Source: Hippophae tibetana
Lineage: Eukaryota > Streptophyta > Magnoliopsida > Rosales > Elaeagnaceae
NCBI GenBank assembly: GCA_037013495.1
Contig: CM072808.1
Coordinates: 46,300,068 to 46,364,067 of the forward strand
Direction of reading: 5' to 3'
Length of the DNA stretch: 64,000 nucleotides
The notes beneath the pieces were generated by a model. That model was not told the origin of the DNA. It was given only the letters and a program-made list of their open reading frames with translations, and ran no database searches. This document shows positions 23,301 to 34,744 of the stretch, piece after piece. Both the position numbers and the translations under genes were made by a program. How positions within the stretch are numbered: the first letter of the stretch is position 1; each line of letters starts with the position of its first letter.

Positions 23301-24048
23301 AACAACAAAGTTCATCTTAAGCCCTTTAAGAGTGATAGGTGTTCACTTTCACCCATACATAATACAACTTATTTAACAATAGAGTTCATCAAGGTAAGTA
23401 TCTGCGCAGTTAATGCCTAAGCTAGTCGTCATAATACAAAACATAAAATTCTTTCACCATAATAAACCAAAAAAATCCAAACATTCGATTCATATTAGTA
23501 ACAAACTAAAACAACAGATGCATTAGTAAAAGAATTGGATTCCATAACAAAATGAAAGATACCCATATATTATAATAAATAAATAAAAACCCAAGGAAAA
23601 AAAATCTACCTTGAGATACTTGAGCTTGATGCTTCCATAAACAAGTCCAATTGAAAATGCCGAAGCCCGAGCCACCTTCAAAACAAAATTTCCCAAATCG
23701 GACAAGTGATTAAATAATCGCATCAGAAACTCACGCACTATTTAAATCAAACGCACAATAGATAATTGAGTGGAAAGGTCAACTCAACAAACTACGCAAG
23801 ACAAAAAGAAAAGAAAGAAAGAAGAAGAAGAAGAAGAAGCTTTGTGGTTTAATAAAATGAAAATTATCGATTTGATAACATTTGGGAACTAAAAAATAAA
23901 AACGAAAAAAGAGAGAAAAATCAAATGTCGTAGTGAAGACAAAAGAGATTATACCTAAGACCTTTCTGATAAATTTCTAAAGGAGAAACAGGGGAATTAC
24001 CAAGGCTAGAGTGCTAGTTCCGGAATAGGGTCCTGGAGGAGGTGCCAT
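20328..24048 (-). CDS. Mitochondrial ATP synthase subunit e (ATP synthase E chain), three exons
   Basis: A small membrane subunit of the mitochondrial F1Fo-ATP synthase, known in the family to help complex dimerisation. I assembled it from three minus-strand exons: 24001-24048 (MAPPPGPYSGTSTLAL), 23610-23675 (VARASAFSIGLVYG, then SIKLKYLK) and 20328-20375 (AKAKSQKKAEANAHH, stop). All junctions are phase 0 with GT-AG borders, and the last acceptor has a strong pyrimidine tract. The product is 53 aa, matching the usual length of plant subunit e. It has one hydrophobic segment (about residues 12-32) and a basic Lys-rich, His-ending tail. Intron 1 is 325 bp. Intron 2 is 3234 bp and contains a Copia remnant in antisense. 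The exons are too short to stand out as ORFs, but the composite protein is very characteristic. Confidence 0.85.
20686..22520 (+). mobile_element. Degenerate Copia element inside intron 2 of the subunit e gene
   Basis: Two diverged direct repeats act as LTR remnants. The first starts CGTTGG at 20686 and can be followed to about 20925; the second starts TGTTGG at 22273, directly after a GAAGAA purine tract, and runs to about 22520. They share segments such as CCATCACTCACCCACATTCTT and GCCTATAAATATACG with several indels. Between them only the C-terminal RT/RNase H part survives. 21304-21489 encodes SLMYAQVYTRPDIAFVVG, then TGA (21487-21489). The same frame continues 21499-21981 with GYSNADFTGC and YCDNSTVMFMPKN, ending ANPLTKGMP. 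Gag, protease and integrase are gone. Non-autonomous and old. Confidence 0.9.
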
Positions 24049-27000
24049 TTCCTAGTAAGATTTGCTTCTGATTTCCACTTGTGGTTTTGTCTGCTAAAAC
24101 CCTCCTAACCCTAGAATTTGGAGCAAGCTTTGCTGGTGCTAGTACTTTATCGGGAGACTTCGCATATAGAGATTCATTAGATTTTAAATTTTTTTTTTAA
24201 AAAGTAAAATTTAACCTATACTTTATTAAAAAAATTAAATTTTTATATAAATTTTATGATTTTTCATAAATTTCTAGTTTTTATAGAAACTTTTATAAAA
24301 TTAATATATTTTTAAATTTTTATGATACTTAAAGTTTTTTTCACTGCACTCTTAATTTTACAATTTTTTGATAAATCTTTTAGAATTATTAAAAATACTC
24401 ATTGTGTTATTATATATTTTATTTAAAAATATAATAAAACTCTTATTCTTATTTAAGTAATAAAAATATACAATTTTTTCATAAAATTAAGATAAAATTA
24501 CATTAATTGAAAAAAAGATATGTGTCCAAATTAACTCATAATAAAAAGTTATTATTATAATATCATTGATTTTTTAATAATTATTAAAAGAAATATATAT
24601 TAAAAAAATTATTTGTTTAAAGTTAATATGTTAAAATTTTAAAAAAAATCCAATCAATTTGTGTTCTATAAAAATGATAATTTTAAGATTGGTTTTATGA
24701 TTCAGATATTATAACTCCTCGCCCGATTTCTTCTTTGTATAATAAAAAAGAGGATATTTAGTTTTTTTTTAAATATGTTTTATGGATACTAGTTTATTTA
24801 TAATTTTATATGATGTTATTATAAAAAAAAAATCCATTTTGAATAGGTGGTTGTGCTAAAAAAACAGAATGGAGAGTGAGATAAAAAAAAATAGAAAGAA
24901 ATAAAAAAAAGTGAAAATAGCTAAAAAAAAAAGAAGCCTTCATCTATTTTATGGTAGATTTTCTTTATATATAAAAAAAAAATCATTTTGTAGTTTATGA
25001 TTAAGTAAATTTTTTAAAAGTTATTGACATTTTAAATATCTTAATATTTTTGTAAATTTTTAAAAAATAATAATTGAATATACTTTTTATAAATTTTAAA
25101 AAAACCTTAAAAAAATTTAATTAAATAATAAATATAACTGATTTTTTAAAAACTATTAAAACTTAAAAAAAATCATATCTGAATACACCTTTATAAATAT
25201 TATGGAATTGCCATTTTGCACCCATATTTATTTACCTTTCCTTTCCCGTGCTAATCTAGTACTTAAGTTGAGGAACACTATTTCAAGTCTTATGCAGAGA
25301 ATTTTAAAGAAATTTTTAATTATGTCAATCTATAATAATACGTGAGAAAAGAAAAAAATTGAAAAAATTAATAAAATAACATCTTTAAATTTTATAAAAA
25401 AAAATATTTAACAAAATTCAATTAAAAGAATTTCTATACAAAACAAACTTTACTAAATGAATGTTGCTTAACTTAAACAATGTTTCATATGAATTTTTTG
25501 GAATGATATATTTTTAATAAAAATATATAAATTAAACATAAAAAATATTATTTTTATAATTACATGTTTAATTATCGATATAAATGTTTTTTTCCAAAGA
25601 TTTATAAAGAATATACAAATATTGATAACTTGAAAAGGAAAAAAAATTGTGGTAAAAAGGCAGTATTACAATGTGCATGACACTTACTAATTTAGATATA
25701 CATTCTTTTATATTTGTTATAAAGTACTAGTATATAAATTATATGAAGTTACAATTTAGAGGAAAAAAAATAAGAGCTTGGGATATTGATAATTTGTTAG
25801 AATTATAGTAAATATATAGTATTGCTTATAAAACCACTATTAATCTTCCTTACTTCAAAGGTTTTGATTAAATAAAAAAAATTACCTCAAAAGTAATCAT
25901 AAGAAGAGTACAAAATAAAATTATCTTCATCTTTCACAGTGGAATCTCAATAAAGAAAAAAAAATGAAGAGAAAATTGATTTACTTTGAATTCAGGATTA
26001 ATATAAATATTATTTATAATCAAAGCATAAAATAAAAAGTTCAATAATTAAAATACACATTTTAAAACAAGGAGAAAAATATTAATTTATTGATAATACA
26101 TTTTTATTAATTGTTAAACACTAAATAACAAATCTTAAATTTTAAACACAAAACTTAAATCCTAAATCAATTAGATTTATTATTATTTTAGACTTTTTAA
26201 TATATATATATATTATACTATACATTTTAATAATTAATTTTATTATTATATGTAAATACCTACTATATTTATTCTTTTATTACATGTCCTTCACCCTCGT
26301 GGCAAATCAATTGGGACTACCACTCGTGACCTACACCAACGTCGAATCAAGGAGCACCCACGACATAGCAATGTTTAAGCTACTAAAATTGTTTATTGGT
26401 TTGCTGATGAGCATATACGATAAACACTTGACATAATTTGTTGCTATGAGCATCGGAACATGTAACATTATATATAAGTGATTTTATTTATAAGTGTTTT
26501 AAGATAAAAGTGATTTTATATATAGAGGACCAATTACGCGCTTGGCAAAAGAATAAAAAGTAGTTGTTCCTTTCGCCAGCAATATTGTAAAAGTGATTTT
26601 ACTTGTTCTAATTACTAAATTAATCCTAAGGAATGCCAACAAAAAAATTGATAAAATTAATATTAAAGACCGGGTAGCATATTTACACAACTATAATTGT
26701 TATTAAAAATAAATTCTAATTAATAACAAATTTCTATTTATAATGAAATATAAATAATTAATATATTTTTATTATAAAGGGTCACGCTTTTTTTATTCTT
26801 TAAAAAAAACCTTTAAAGTGTTAAAGATGGGACCAACAATTCTTAAAAGTACTTAAAATATTTTAACTAGCTAACAAAAGCACTTACTTCTAAAGAGTTT
26901 TTATAAATAGGACACCTAAATGTGCACTTAATATGTGAAAATATTGCTCGAAAATGTAACAAGATTATGAATACTTCACTATAATGTAAATAAAATACAA

Positions 27001-27610
27001 ATTGAAAATTTGATATCTGCTAATATAATATATGTGTGTGAAACTAGATAATTGATAATTTAATTATTAGTTTTATAGCATGCAAAAGATTTAAATATAT
27101 AGGATTAAAGTTTTAGTTACTTTCAACCTACACAATTTGAGTTTTATGTTAAATATAACTTTCCAAAATAAATTAAAATTAAAATTGTGATTACGAATAT
27201 ACTTAAGAATATTGATCAACTAAATTTCAAAGTACCTTACAATCGGTAATACCTATGTTTCATCGTGGCCGGCAAATGTCGATAATTAATTTGATATGAT
27301 CATTTATAATTTTTATTAAAAATTGTTAGAAATTAATTCGATCATTTTTTATAATCATTTTAAATATCTATTATTTTTTGAAGTGTTTAATTTTATATAG
27401 TATATAGATTATTTAATAATTTAAGTTATTAAAATTTGTTACATTAATTCTAATTATGATAGTACCTTAAAAATATAAATCTATAATATCATAATACAAT
27501 GTTACAACACTAATATAAACCAATTGGCAAACACATTGAAAATATCAATTCGTTAAGTACAACGTTGTACAGGCCACAGAAAAAATATTAATTTTCTTCC
27601 CAATATTTGT
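24049..27610. other. Long AT-rich intergenic stretch, subunit e promoter side
   Basis: The first about 150 bp carry the 5' UTR and promoter of the minus-strand ATP synthase gene. The rest is extremely AT-rich with long A and T runs and short frames only. I recognise no gene, RNA or repeat boundary. Confidence 0.55.
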
Positions 27611-27619
27611 TATATAAAG
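27611..27619 (+). promoter_or_regulatory. TATA box upstream of the basic secretory protein pseudogene
   Basis: TATATAAAG lies 89 nt before the ATG at 27700, a normal plant spacing, with a purine/C-rich leader between. It suggests the promoter was still intact when the coding region broke. Confidence 0.55.
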
Positions 27620-27699
27620 CTAGCATGCATGTTTAATTGCTTCCCACATCAACCCTAAAGCTTTTGCAAAACATAACATAACCCAAAACTTAAGATACA

Positions 27700-28390
27700 A
27701 TGGCTAAACATTATTTGTTTATTCTCTTAGTTTCACTTATAAGCATGTTTGTATCATTAAATGCCAGAAATACCCCTGAAGTTCAATATTCTCTTGTAGT
27801 CTCCCAAAACCCAAGTACTGGTTTAAATCGTTTCTATCACGAAATTGGATCTCCTTTTACTTTTCAAACACTTAATGAATCCACTCAATTCATATGGAAG
27901 ATCTTTCAACAAAACAATCCTAAAGATATAAAACAGAATGTAAGTGTAATTATATTAAACATCGAGGAGATTTCTGGAATTGCATATGTACAAGAATATA
28001 ATATCTATATTAGTACATATTACATTGGTAATTTCACTGGTGATGTGAAAAAAGAGTTTGGTGGAGTGATTTATCACATGAATGCCAACATATGGCAATG
28101 GAATGGCACCGAGAGGTTTGGTTGAAGGAATTGCAGATTTCGTTAGGTTGAAAGCTGGATTGATTCCTAGAAATTGGGCAAAGTCAGGACAAGGTAATAA
28201 ATGGGATGAGGGATATGATATTACAGCTAGGTTTTTGGATTATTGCAATGGACTTAAAAATGGGTTTGTAGCCCAATTGAACAAGATGATGAAGGATACA
28301 TATAGTGATACTTTTTTTTATCAACTTCTTGGAAAGACTGTTGATCAACTTTGGTTTGATTATAAAGCTAAGTATGAAGGTTATTACTGA
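27700..28390 (+). pseudogene. Plant basic secretory protein (BSP family), frameshifted at the metal site
   Basis: BSP proteins are secreted, pathogen-response-associated plant proteins with a metalloprotease-like HExxH site. The first frame (27700-28125, 141 codons) starts with a signal peptide (MAKHYLFILLVSLISMFVSL) and reads through the BSP N-terminal domain to YHMNANIWQWNG. The second frame (from about 28107 to stop TGA at 28388-28390) continues with GLVEGIADFVRLKAGLIP, the YDITARFLDYCNGL motif and a C-terminus LLGKTVDQLWFDYKAKYEGYY. The two overlap because of a small deletion just after WQWNG (around 28104-28107). The HExxH motif is also damaged: only the first His (H126, 28075-28077) remains, and the Glu and second His are absent. 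The combined length (about 225 aa) is normal for the family and there are no introns. If transcribed, the first frame could give a 141-aa secreted truncated protein. Family identity is strong. Confidence 0.9.
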
Positions 28391-30344
28391 ACTAGCTAAT
28401 GATTGATAACAAGAGAAAGGTCATCATCATACAACGTTGCACCCACAAACACTACTTATATTGTATCATGGGGTCAAATTATCTAAAATAAATAAATTAT
28501 TTATTTAATTTCTAAGATAATTTTAACATATGTTAAAATATAAGTTATATTTGTGCAAAAATAAGTATAAATTTATATAATATTAACCTTTCTTTTGATA
28601 ATAATTAGTAATATATTTCATGCATAATATTATGATATTGTTGGAGATAAAATAAGAAAGCTTAATATATATAGCTTCTTGTCATTGTTGTTTGTTTTGT
28701 TATCTATGCATTTAATTTTGCAGATTGTATTGTTATTATGCTATGTTCTTGTACCTTAAAGGGGTCGTTGAGTACTGTATTTTCTTTTGCAAAATAATAA
28801 ATTGTATTTTTTTATGGATATTTAATTTAATTTATTATTCTAGTGAAAATGACACCAATTTTAGGCATAGACTTCATTTCGTAAAAATAAAAATAAAAAA
28901 ACAATATCATAAATGTAGCTAGGAACGGCCAGGACAAGGACAATCCGTAATATAATTGTCCCTAAACTCAAACATATAAATATTTGTTTAGAAGATGAAT
29001 ATTAACTATCATGTACATTAGACGGAGCATATATATACATGGAAATCATTTTTTTATTTCTTCTAAAATCACAAATATAACTAAATAAAATGTCCATTTA
29101 TATTTTTTGGATTGACTTGATATGATTAATTTTCTTTCTTAATTTTTTTTAAAGAAAATAGATTCGAACAAAAGTATAAATTAAAGAATTGTAGTTTTTT
29201 TTTTAAACCTTAAATTGCCGATACATTGTTTAAAATTGTAAATCAATTATACAAATTTAAAACTAACCATCACAAAAAAATAGAGATATTATCACAATAC
29301 ATATTATTATTTTAATAAAAATATTTTAATAATAATAATTTTATCTAATAATAATGACACGGGATGTAATTAATAATAAGAATAAAATAAAAAAAATTAT
29401 GTATTTTTATTATAAAAATAATAAAATTATTGTACCAATCAATTTTCTCTTTACCATTTTAGATAATTACTTTTACACCTTAAATATTTATTAGTAAATT
29501 GTTTTTTGTATCACGAAAATAAATGATATGCTAGTTTATTATAAGTTTAAAAAGTGAGTAAAATTATCTTAATCAATTATAAATTGTCATATTAGTTGTT
29601 ATTTTACAATAACTTAATACATATAAAAATACTTTTACTTATATTATAATCTAGCAAAAAGAGTATTTAATTCTCTAATTTAAATATAATTTTAAATTGA
29701 ATTAATTATTATTTAATATTTTTTCTAAATTTTATATATGAATGAAATCTACTATTTAAAATATTAAAAAGAAGAAGAGGAAGTTAGAAAATCCTACAAA
29801 TAGTACACTTTTGCTGCCTTTACAAAAGTAGATTTTTTTGGGTATGGAAATACAACACATTGAATTTACAAATTATTATAATAATTATAGAAATTTTTTT
29901 TAAGAAATTATTTAAAATAATATCCTTAAAATTTATAATAATATTATTTTTATATTAATATATATATATATATATAAATTATTGTCAAAAATATTCTTTT
30001 GTTATTATAAATTATAAAAGTGTTAATTTTGTGATTTTTTTAAAATATTTTTCTCAAGAAGAGAGAATGAAAATTTTCATTGATATCATTGAATTTTAGC
30101 ATATCTTTATGTATGCTACTTATTTTTATAAAAAAAAGAACAATAATGTCCTCAATTTTTGATTTAGTATCACTAATGTCCTTGAAAGGTTAAACCTATT
30201 AACTTTTCATGTAAAAATATATTTTTCTTTCCTACAACTCCAATAATTCTTATATATTATCGATTAAAGATAATTCTTTAATTTTCTTATCATAACATTG
30301 TGTTATTTTTATCTTCATCTTCTTGTTTATTGTTGTCTCTATTA
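28391..30344. other. AT-rich intergenic stretch, no gene seen
   Basis: 3' flank of the BSP pseudogene followed by AT-rich DNA with a (TA)n run near 29960. 30241-30330 is a copy of a dispersed repeat found again at about 34375-34460. No coding potential is recognised. Confidence 0.5.
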
Positions 30345-33300
30345 GAGAACATAAAACGTGCAAGTATACATGGTCACAAGTAATAATATTTGATAAGTAA
30401 GTTATCGTTCCCACGGAGATTTGTTACTATAATTTGTTGAGTACTAAAATTATCTCTCTGATTTTATCCAAAACGATCGTTGATTTGAACAAGTTTAAGA
30501 AAAGAGTTTTTAACAAAATAAAAGAAATCTAGGATTGCAATTTTTCATCAAATTAATCAACTCAAATCATGTTATTTTCTTTTGATTTATATTTTTTTAG
30601 TACATTTAATTTGTCAACTAAAAACTTCTAATTTTATCCATACATCTCTTCCGAGCTCCGTATAAATACACCTCGTTAAATTAATTCACTATATTCCTAT
30701 GAGAATTAAATTCACCAAAATTCATTACGTTCTAAGTTCTCAAATGGTCACACATACAATTAGGGTATATTCCTATCCTTCATCATACATGTCATTCTAT
30801 TTATGAGCAATATACACAAAAATGCCTCTTCCAAGTTTATTTAAGTGTCATGAATCATTTGATAAAATTTGTAAATAATCAAAAGCATTAAGCACAAAAC
30901 AAAATAAACAAATCGAACGTCTTATAAATCGTTCAAAAATAATTAAAATCAAAGCTTCATAAATTTAGATCAAACGCAACCCTAAAAAAATTAAACTACT
31001 TCATACATTTAAATTAAAATTACAGCAATTAAGGAAAATGAGATGAAAAACAAAAGAAAATTAAATCGTCTCGAATCGTAAATTTTTAGCACATGCAGAA
31101 TACAACAGAAGCCAAAACTGGCTTATACGTGTTCCACAGTCCACCCCCGAATACTACTAAAAATCTCAAACTCTAAACTCCTAAAAATCTTTTACTCTAT
31201 CATAATATCCCTTATTTATAACATCAAATTTCTAAAACAAATACATTTAAAAAAATATATTTTTTTTTACGCGGGGGACACATAGGTGTAGGGAAAATAA
31301 TAAAGTAATATGTGTGGAGGGAAAAAATATATCGAAAACGAAAAACTGGTATCGAAAACGCAAACTGGGAGCATGCGCGTCTGTGTCTTTTTTTTTCAAT
31401 TTTCTGCTGCCACGTGTTGCGATATGATTCGCTGAAAGCTCAAGTGTGACACATGGCAGCATATCATTGGCACTCAAGGACGGGCGCACGTAGAATTGCC
31501 GCACAGGAGTAGGGCGCACGAGAACGTGGGAGACAACGGCTACAACGCGTGCGTGATCCTACGCTTTTGCACTCATCAAAACCTTGCCACGTGTCAGCAT
31601 ATAATTCGTTGGAAGATAAAGCGTGATACTTGGCCGCTAGCGATTAGTTGTAGAACCGGGCGCATGTGGATCAACCGCACGGAATCATGCCTTCAAAACA
31701 CGTCAAACACGTAGGTCCCACCCTGCATGCCGGCCTACGCAGAAGTGGGCCCCACTCGAGCACCGAGCCGCGTGATAAAGGAAACCATGCACCCACTCTC
31801 TTTTGTATGGTTTGAATGACACGCGCGCATCCTAACCGTTTATTCTTTGATCTGACGGCGTACGTTGCGCGTGTGGTCTTCTTCTCTCCTGCGCAGAAAA
31901 ATAACTTTAATTAATTGCATTTTTACCCACAAATTTAATTCAAATTACATTTTTAAACTTTTTTTAATTATAATCAAGCCCTTTTCTGATTTAAATTAAA
32001 TTTTAAACTTTTAATAATTAAAATTAAGCTCAATTTTAATTTAAATTATATTTTCAACTTTTATAAATTGTAATTAAGCACTCATTTATTTGAAATTATA
32101 TTTTTGGACATAAAATTGTAATTAATTACGTTTTCAATTAAAATTATTTAATTTTCTTAACATATATTCCTTAACAGTAAATACTAATTTATTAAACTAA
32201 AATTAACCAAAAATGTAAAAAACATAGCAATTATAATTAATAAAATAGATGAAAATAATTATATAAAATACAGTTATCTACACCCCAAACTTAAGTTTTT
32301 GCTAGTCCTCGAGCAAAAGGAAATAAATAAAACAAAGATAACTGCATTTAAAATAGTGATTTTCAAAATATTTATTTTTAGTCATTCCAAATTACACAAC
32401 TTAAGGAAATAGAAGAATTTTATCTAAGTATCAAAATCAATTCAAAAATATATTACATTTTCACAATGGATTTTAGTGTGTGTGTGAAGTCTTTTGATAT
32501 TTCATCACATGCAATCCGGATAAGTTTATGCAAATATAAAATCAAACAAATTTTAATGAAATCACAAATCTCATACGTTTATTTTTCATTTCTCTCTCCA
32601 CTAATGTAGAAAAACACAACCAAAAATTAATAGGACTTTATTAAGCTTGTAATGTATGACTTAGGTAAAGGTAGGATAAAGGATAATATTTAGCTCAAAA
32701 CGTTTCCTAAACACATCATTTTAGGATTGAAACAAGATATTTTATATCATCAAAATAAACACTTCCCAATTTGGGATTAAACATCACATACAATAATCAT
32801 ATTTTTTCCTTTTTCTTTTCTTCTTTTTCTTTTCTTCTTTTTTTTCAGAATATTTTTTTTTCAGTATCCTTTTTTTTCTGATATATCTTTAAATATTTAT
32901 TAACAATTGTCACATGTTAATTAGATAAGAAAAATAGATATATCTGCACATATATATATATATATATATTTAAAATAGGCTTTTGAAATGAGATAAAAAT
33001 ATATATATAGACTTTGAAGCTCAAAGAGGTATACTACGGATAAAGCATGTGAATGTAGATAGAAAGACTCAAACGATCCAAAGATGGCCTAAATCATTTT
33101 ATTAGTTAAATGTTTTCTATAATTTCGCCTCGAGAGAAAATTAAACAAATTCTAATAACTATGACACCACATATATCAATCGAATTCCATACTCACATAA
33201 ATCTTTTCTAAATTATCATAGCAACTCAAAAATTAAGACTAGTGATCATAAATATTTATTCTTGTAAAAATGAAATATACGTTAAAATTATTCATCGCTT

Positions 33301-33740
33301 AGACAATATTCAAATTTTTTAAGGAGTTATGCATCATTTAAACCGAAGAAATAAAAATAAATCACTATTCATTGCAAAATATCCTCAATCAACCAAACAA
33401 ACAAAAAAATTCACAAGCAAGAACATCCATAAAATATTTCAATTAAGTTCAATATATCTACCACCCCCAAACTTAATATACACATTGTCCTCAATGTGTG
33501 AAAGTTAAAGAACATATGAGATGAGTTTAAAGAAACTTCCTGGTTTGGTTTGAATGGTTAATCCAAAATAGCTTCATTACCTCCCATTTGCACCTATGAA
33601 AAATAAATGAAATAAAATAACAACATAACAAAATATAAAAACGAATACAAGCGAAAAAAACACGTGGGTTGCCTCCCAAGAAGCGCTTGATTTATAGTCG
33701 TTAGCTTGACTTCTTAATTTTTTTTCTTTTTGTTAGTTAA
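30345..33740. mobile_element. Large non-coding retrotransposon-like repeat (LARD-type), boundaries unsure
   Basis: Several phrases are typical of large non-autonomous LTR retrotransposon derivatives in plants. They are a TATCGTTCCCACGGAGAT block near 30403, the CACCCCAAACTTAAG...CTCGAGCAAA block near 32280, the CCCCCAAACTTAATA...TCCTCAATGTG block near 33470, and GGGTTGCCTCCCAAGAAGCG near 33665. No open reading frame of any family is present. A GC-rich core (31250-31900) stands out against AT-rich arms. I could not identify LTRs or a target duplication with certainty, so the ends are approximate and the class is an inference from recalled phrases. Confidence 0.45.
31409..31682. repeat. Diverged duplicated unit with CACGTG boxes in GC-rich core
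   Basis: 31409-31505 and 31586-31682 align with an offset of 177 nt. Both begin GCCACGTGT, continue with ATATxATTCG...AAAG-like text and end CGGGCGCA...CCGCAC. Each copy holds a CACGTG palindrome (G-box). Divergence is roughly a third of positions by eye. The surrounding GC content is far above that of its neighbours. Confidence 0.7.
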
Positions 33741-33879
33741 GATTTGTATGTTTCAACTTTGCTTAAGCCTTAATATTTTTTAGTAATGGTTAGCTTTCTA
33801 CTTTCGTACATAGATGGCGTCCATACTTACTAAAAATAAATGAATGCACTCCATTTTATACACAATATAATAATTATTA

Positions 33880-34740
33880 CAATTCTAAGGCCAAATAAGA
33901 ACCTTAAAGAGATTCTTAGTCACTCATGATTACTGAGTACGTAATTATTGATTAAGATTTCTGAATAGAGGGGGTTGCAATGGTAGAAGCTATGTGTTTT
34001 TTGAGCTGTGTGTGCCTTTTTTTTCTATGTGTTCTCAAATGAAAATAAGGGTTCTTTTTATAGCACAAAGAATCCTTATTTATAAGATGAAAATTACTAT
34101 TTTATCCTTACTTTAATAATTCATATGTTTTACTACTTTTTAGCTTATCGATTTTAGAAAAATTTGTCTAAAACGTCCCTGGGGTTTAATATATCTTCAC
34201 TTATGTTCTAGAGGTTTGTAAAAAAAAGCTATAATTCTCTTAGACTTTATGGTTAATACCATTGATATCTCTAAATCTAATGGTGTTAACTTTTTCATCC
34301 ATATTATATTGATATTCTTAAATATATGGCTTTAATATCACATTAGGGGTAGTTGCTTAACGCTAATTGTCAATTTCTGTATATTACTAACTAAAGATAA
34401 TTCTTTAATTTTTTTATCATAACATTGCGTTATTTTTATTTTCATCTTCCAGTTTATCAATATTATAAATTAATATAAGCAAATATTTAAACATTTAAAA
34501 TCTTTAATTACTTAAGAGTTATAATTATTATACCTAAATTTAATGGGTCTATTATGGTGGTTAACTAAGAACCTTTTAGCCATTCATAAATACTAGATAC
34601 ATAATTATTGATTAAGATTTCTAGATAGAGGGGGTCATTTTTATTACATAAGGAATCCATGTGTTACAATATATGAATTACTATTTTATCCTTACTTTAA
34701 TAATTCATATGCTTTACTATTTTTTGGTTTTGTTAATTTA
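33880..34740. repeat. Partial direct repeats between the LARD-like element and the pararetrovirus
   Basis: About 33935-34150 and 34595-34740 share the phrases AATTATTGATTAAGATTTCT, ATAGAGGGGGT and ACTATTTTATCCTTACTTTA, with an indel of about 70 nt. Between them (34240-34460) lies a member of the AT-rich dispersed repeat also seen at 7540-7735 and 30241-30330. These could be eroded LTR or MITE remnants. No TSD is visible. Confidence 0.6.
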
Positions 34741-34744
34741 ACCC

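Noticed and set aside
31247-31714. Short frames of 72-90 codons in the GC-rich island
   Set aside because: Reduced stop frequency follows from GC content; no start context, conserved motif or neighbouring exon supports a protein.
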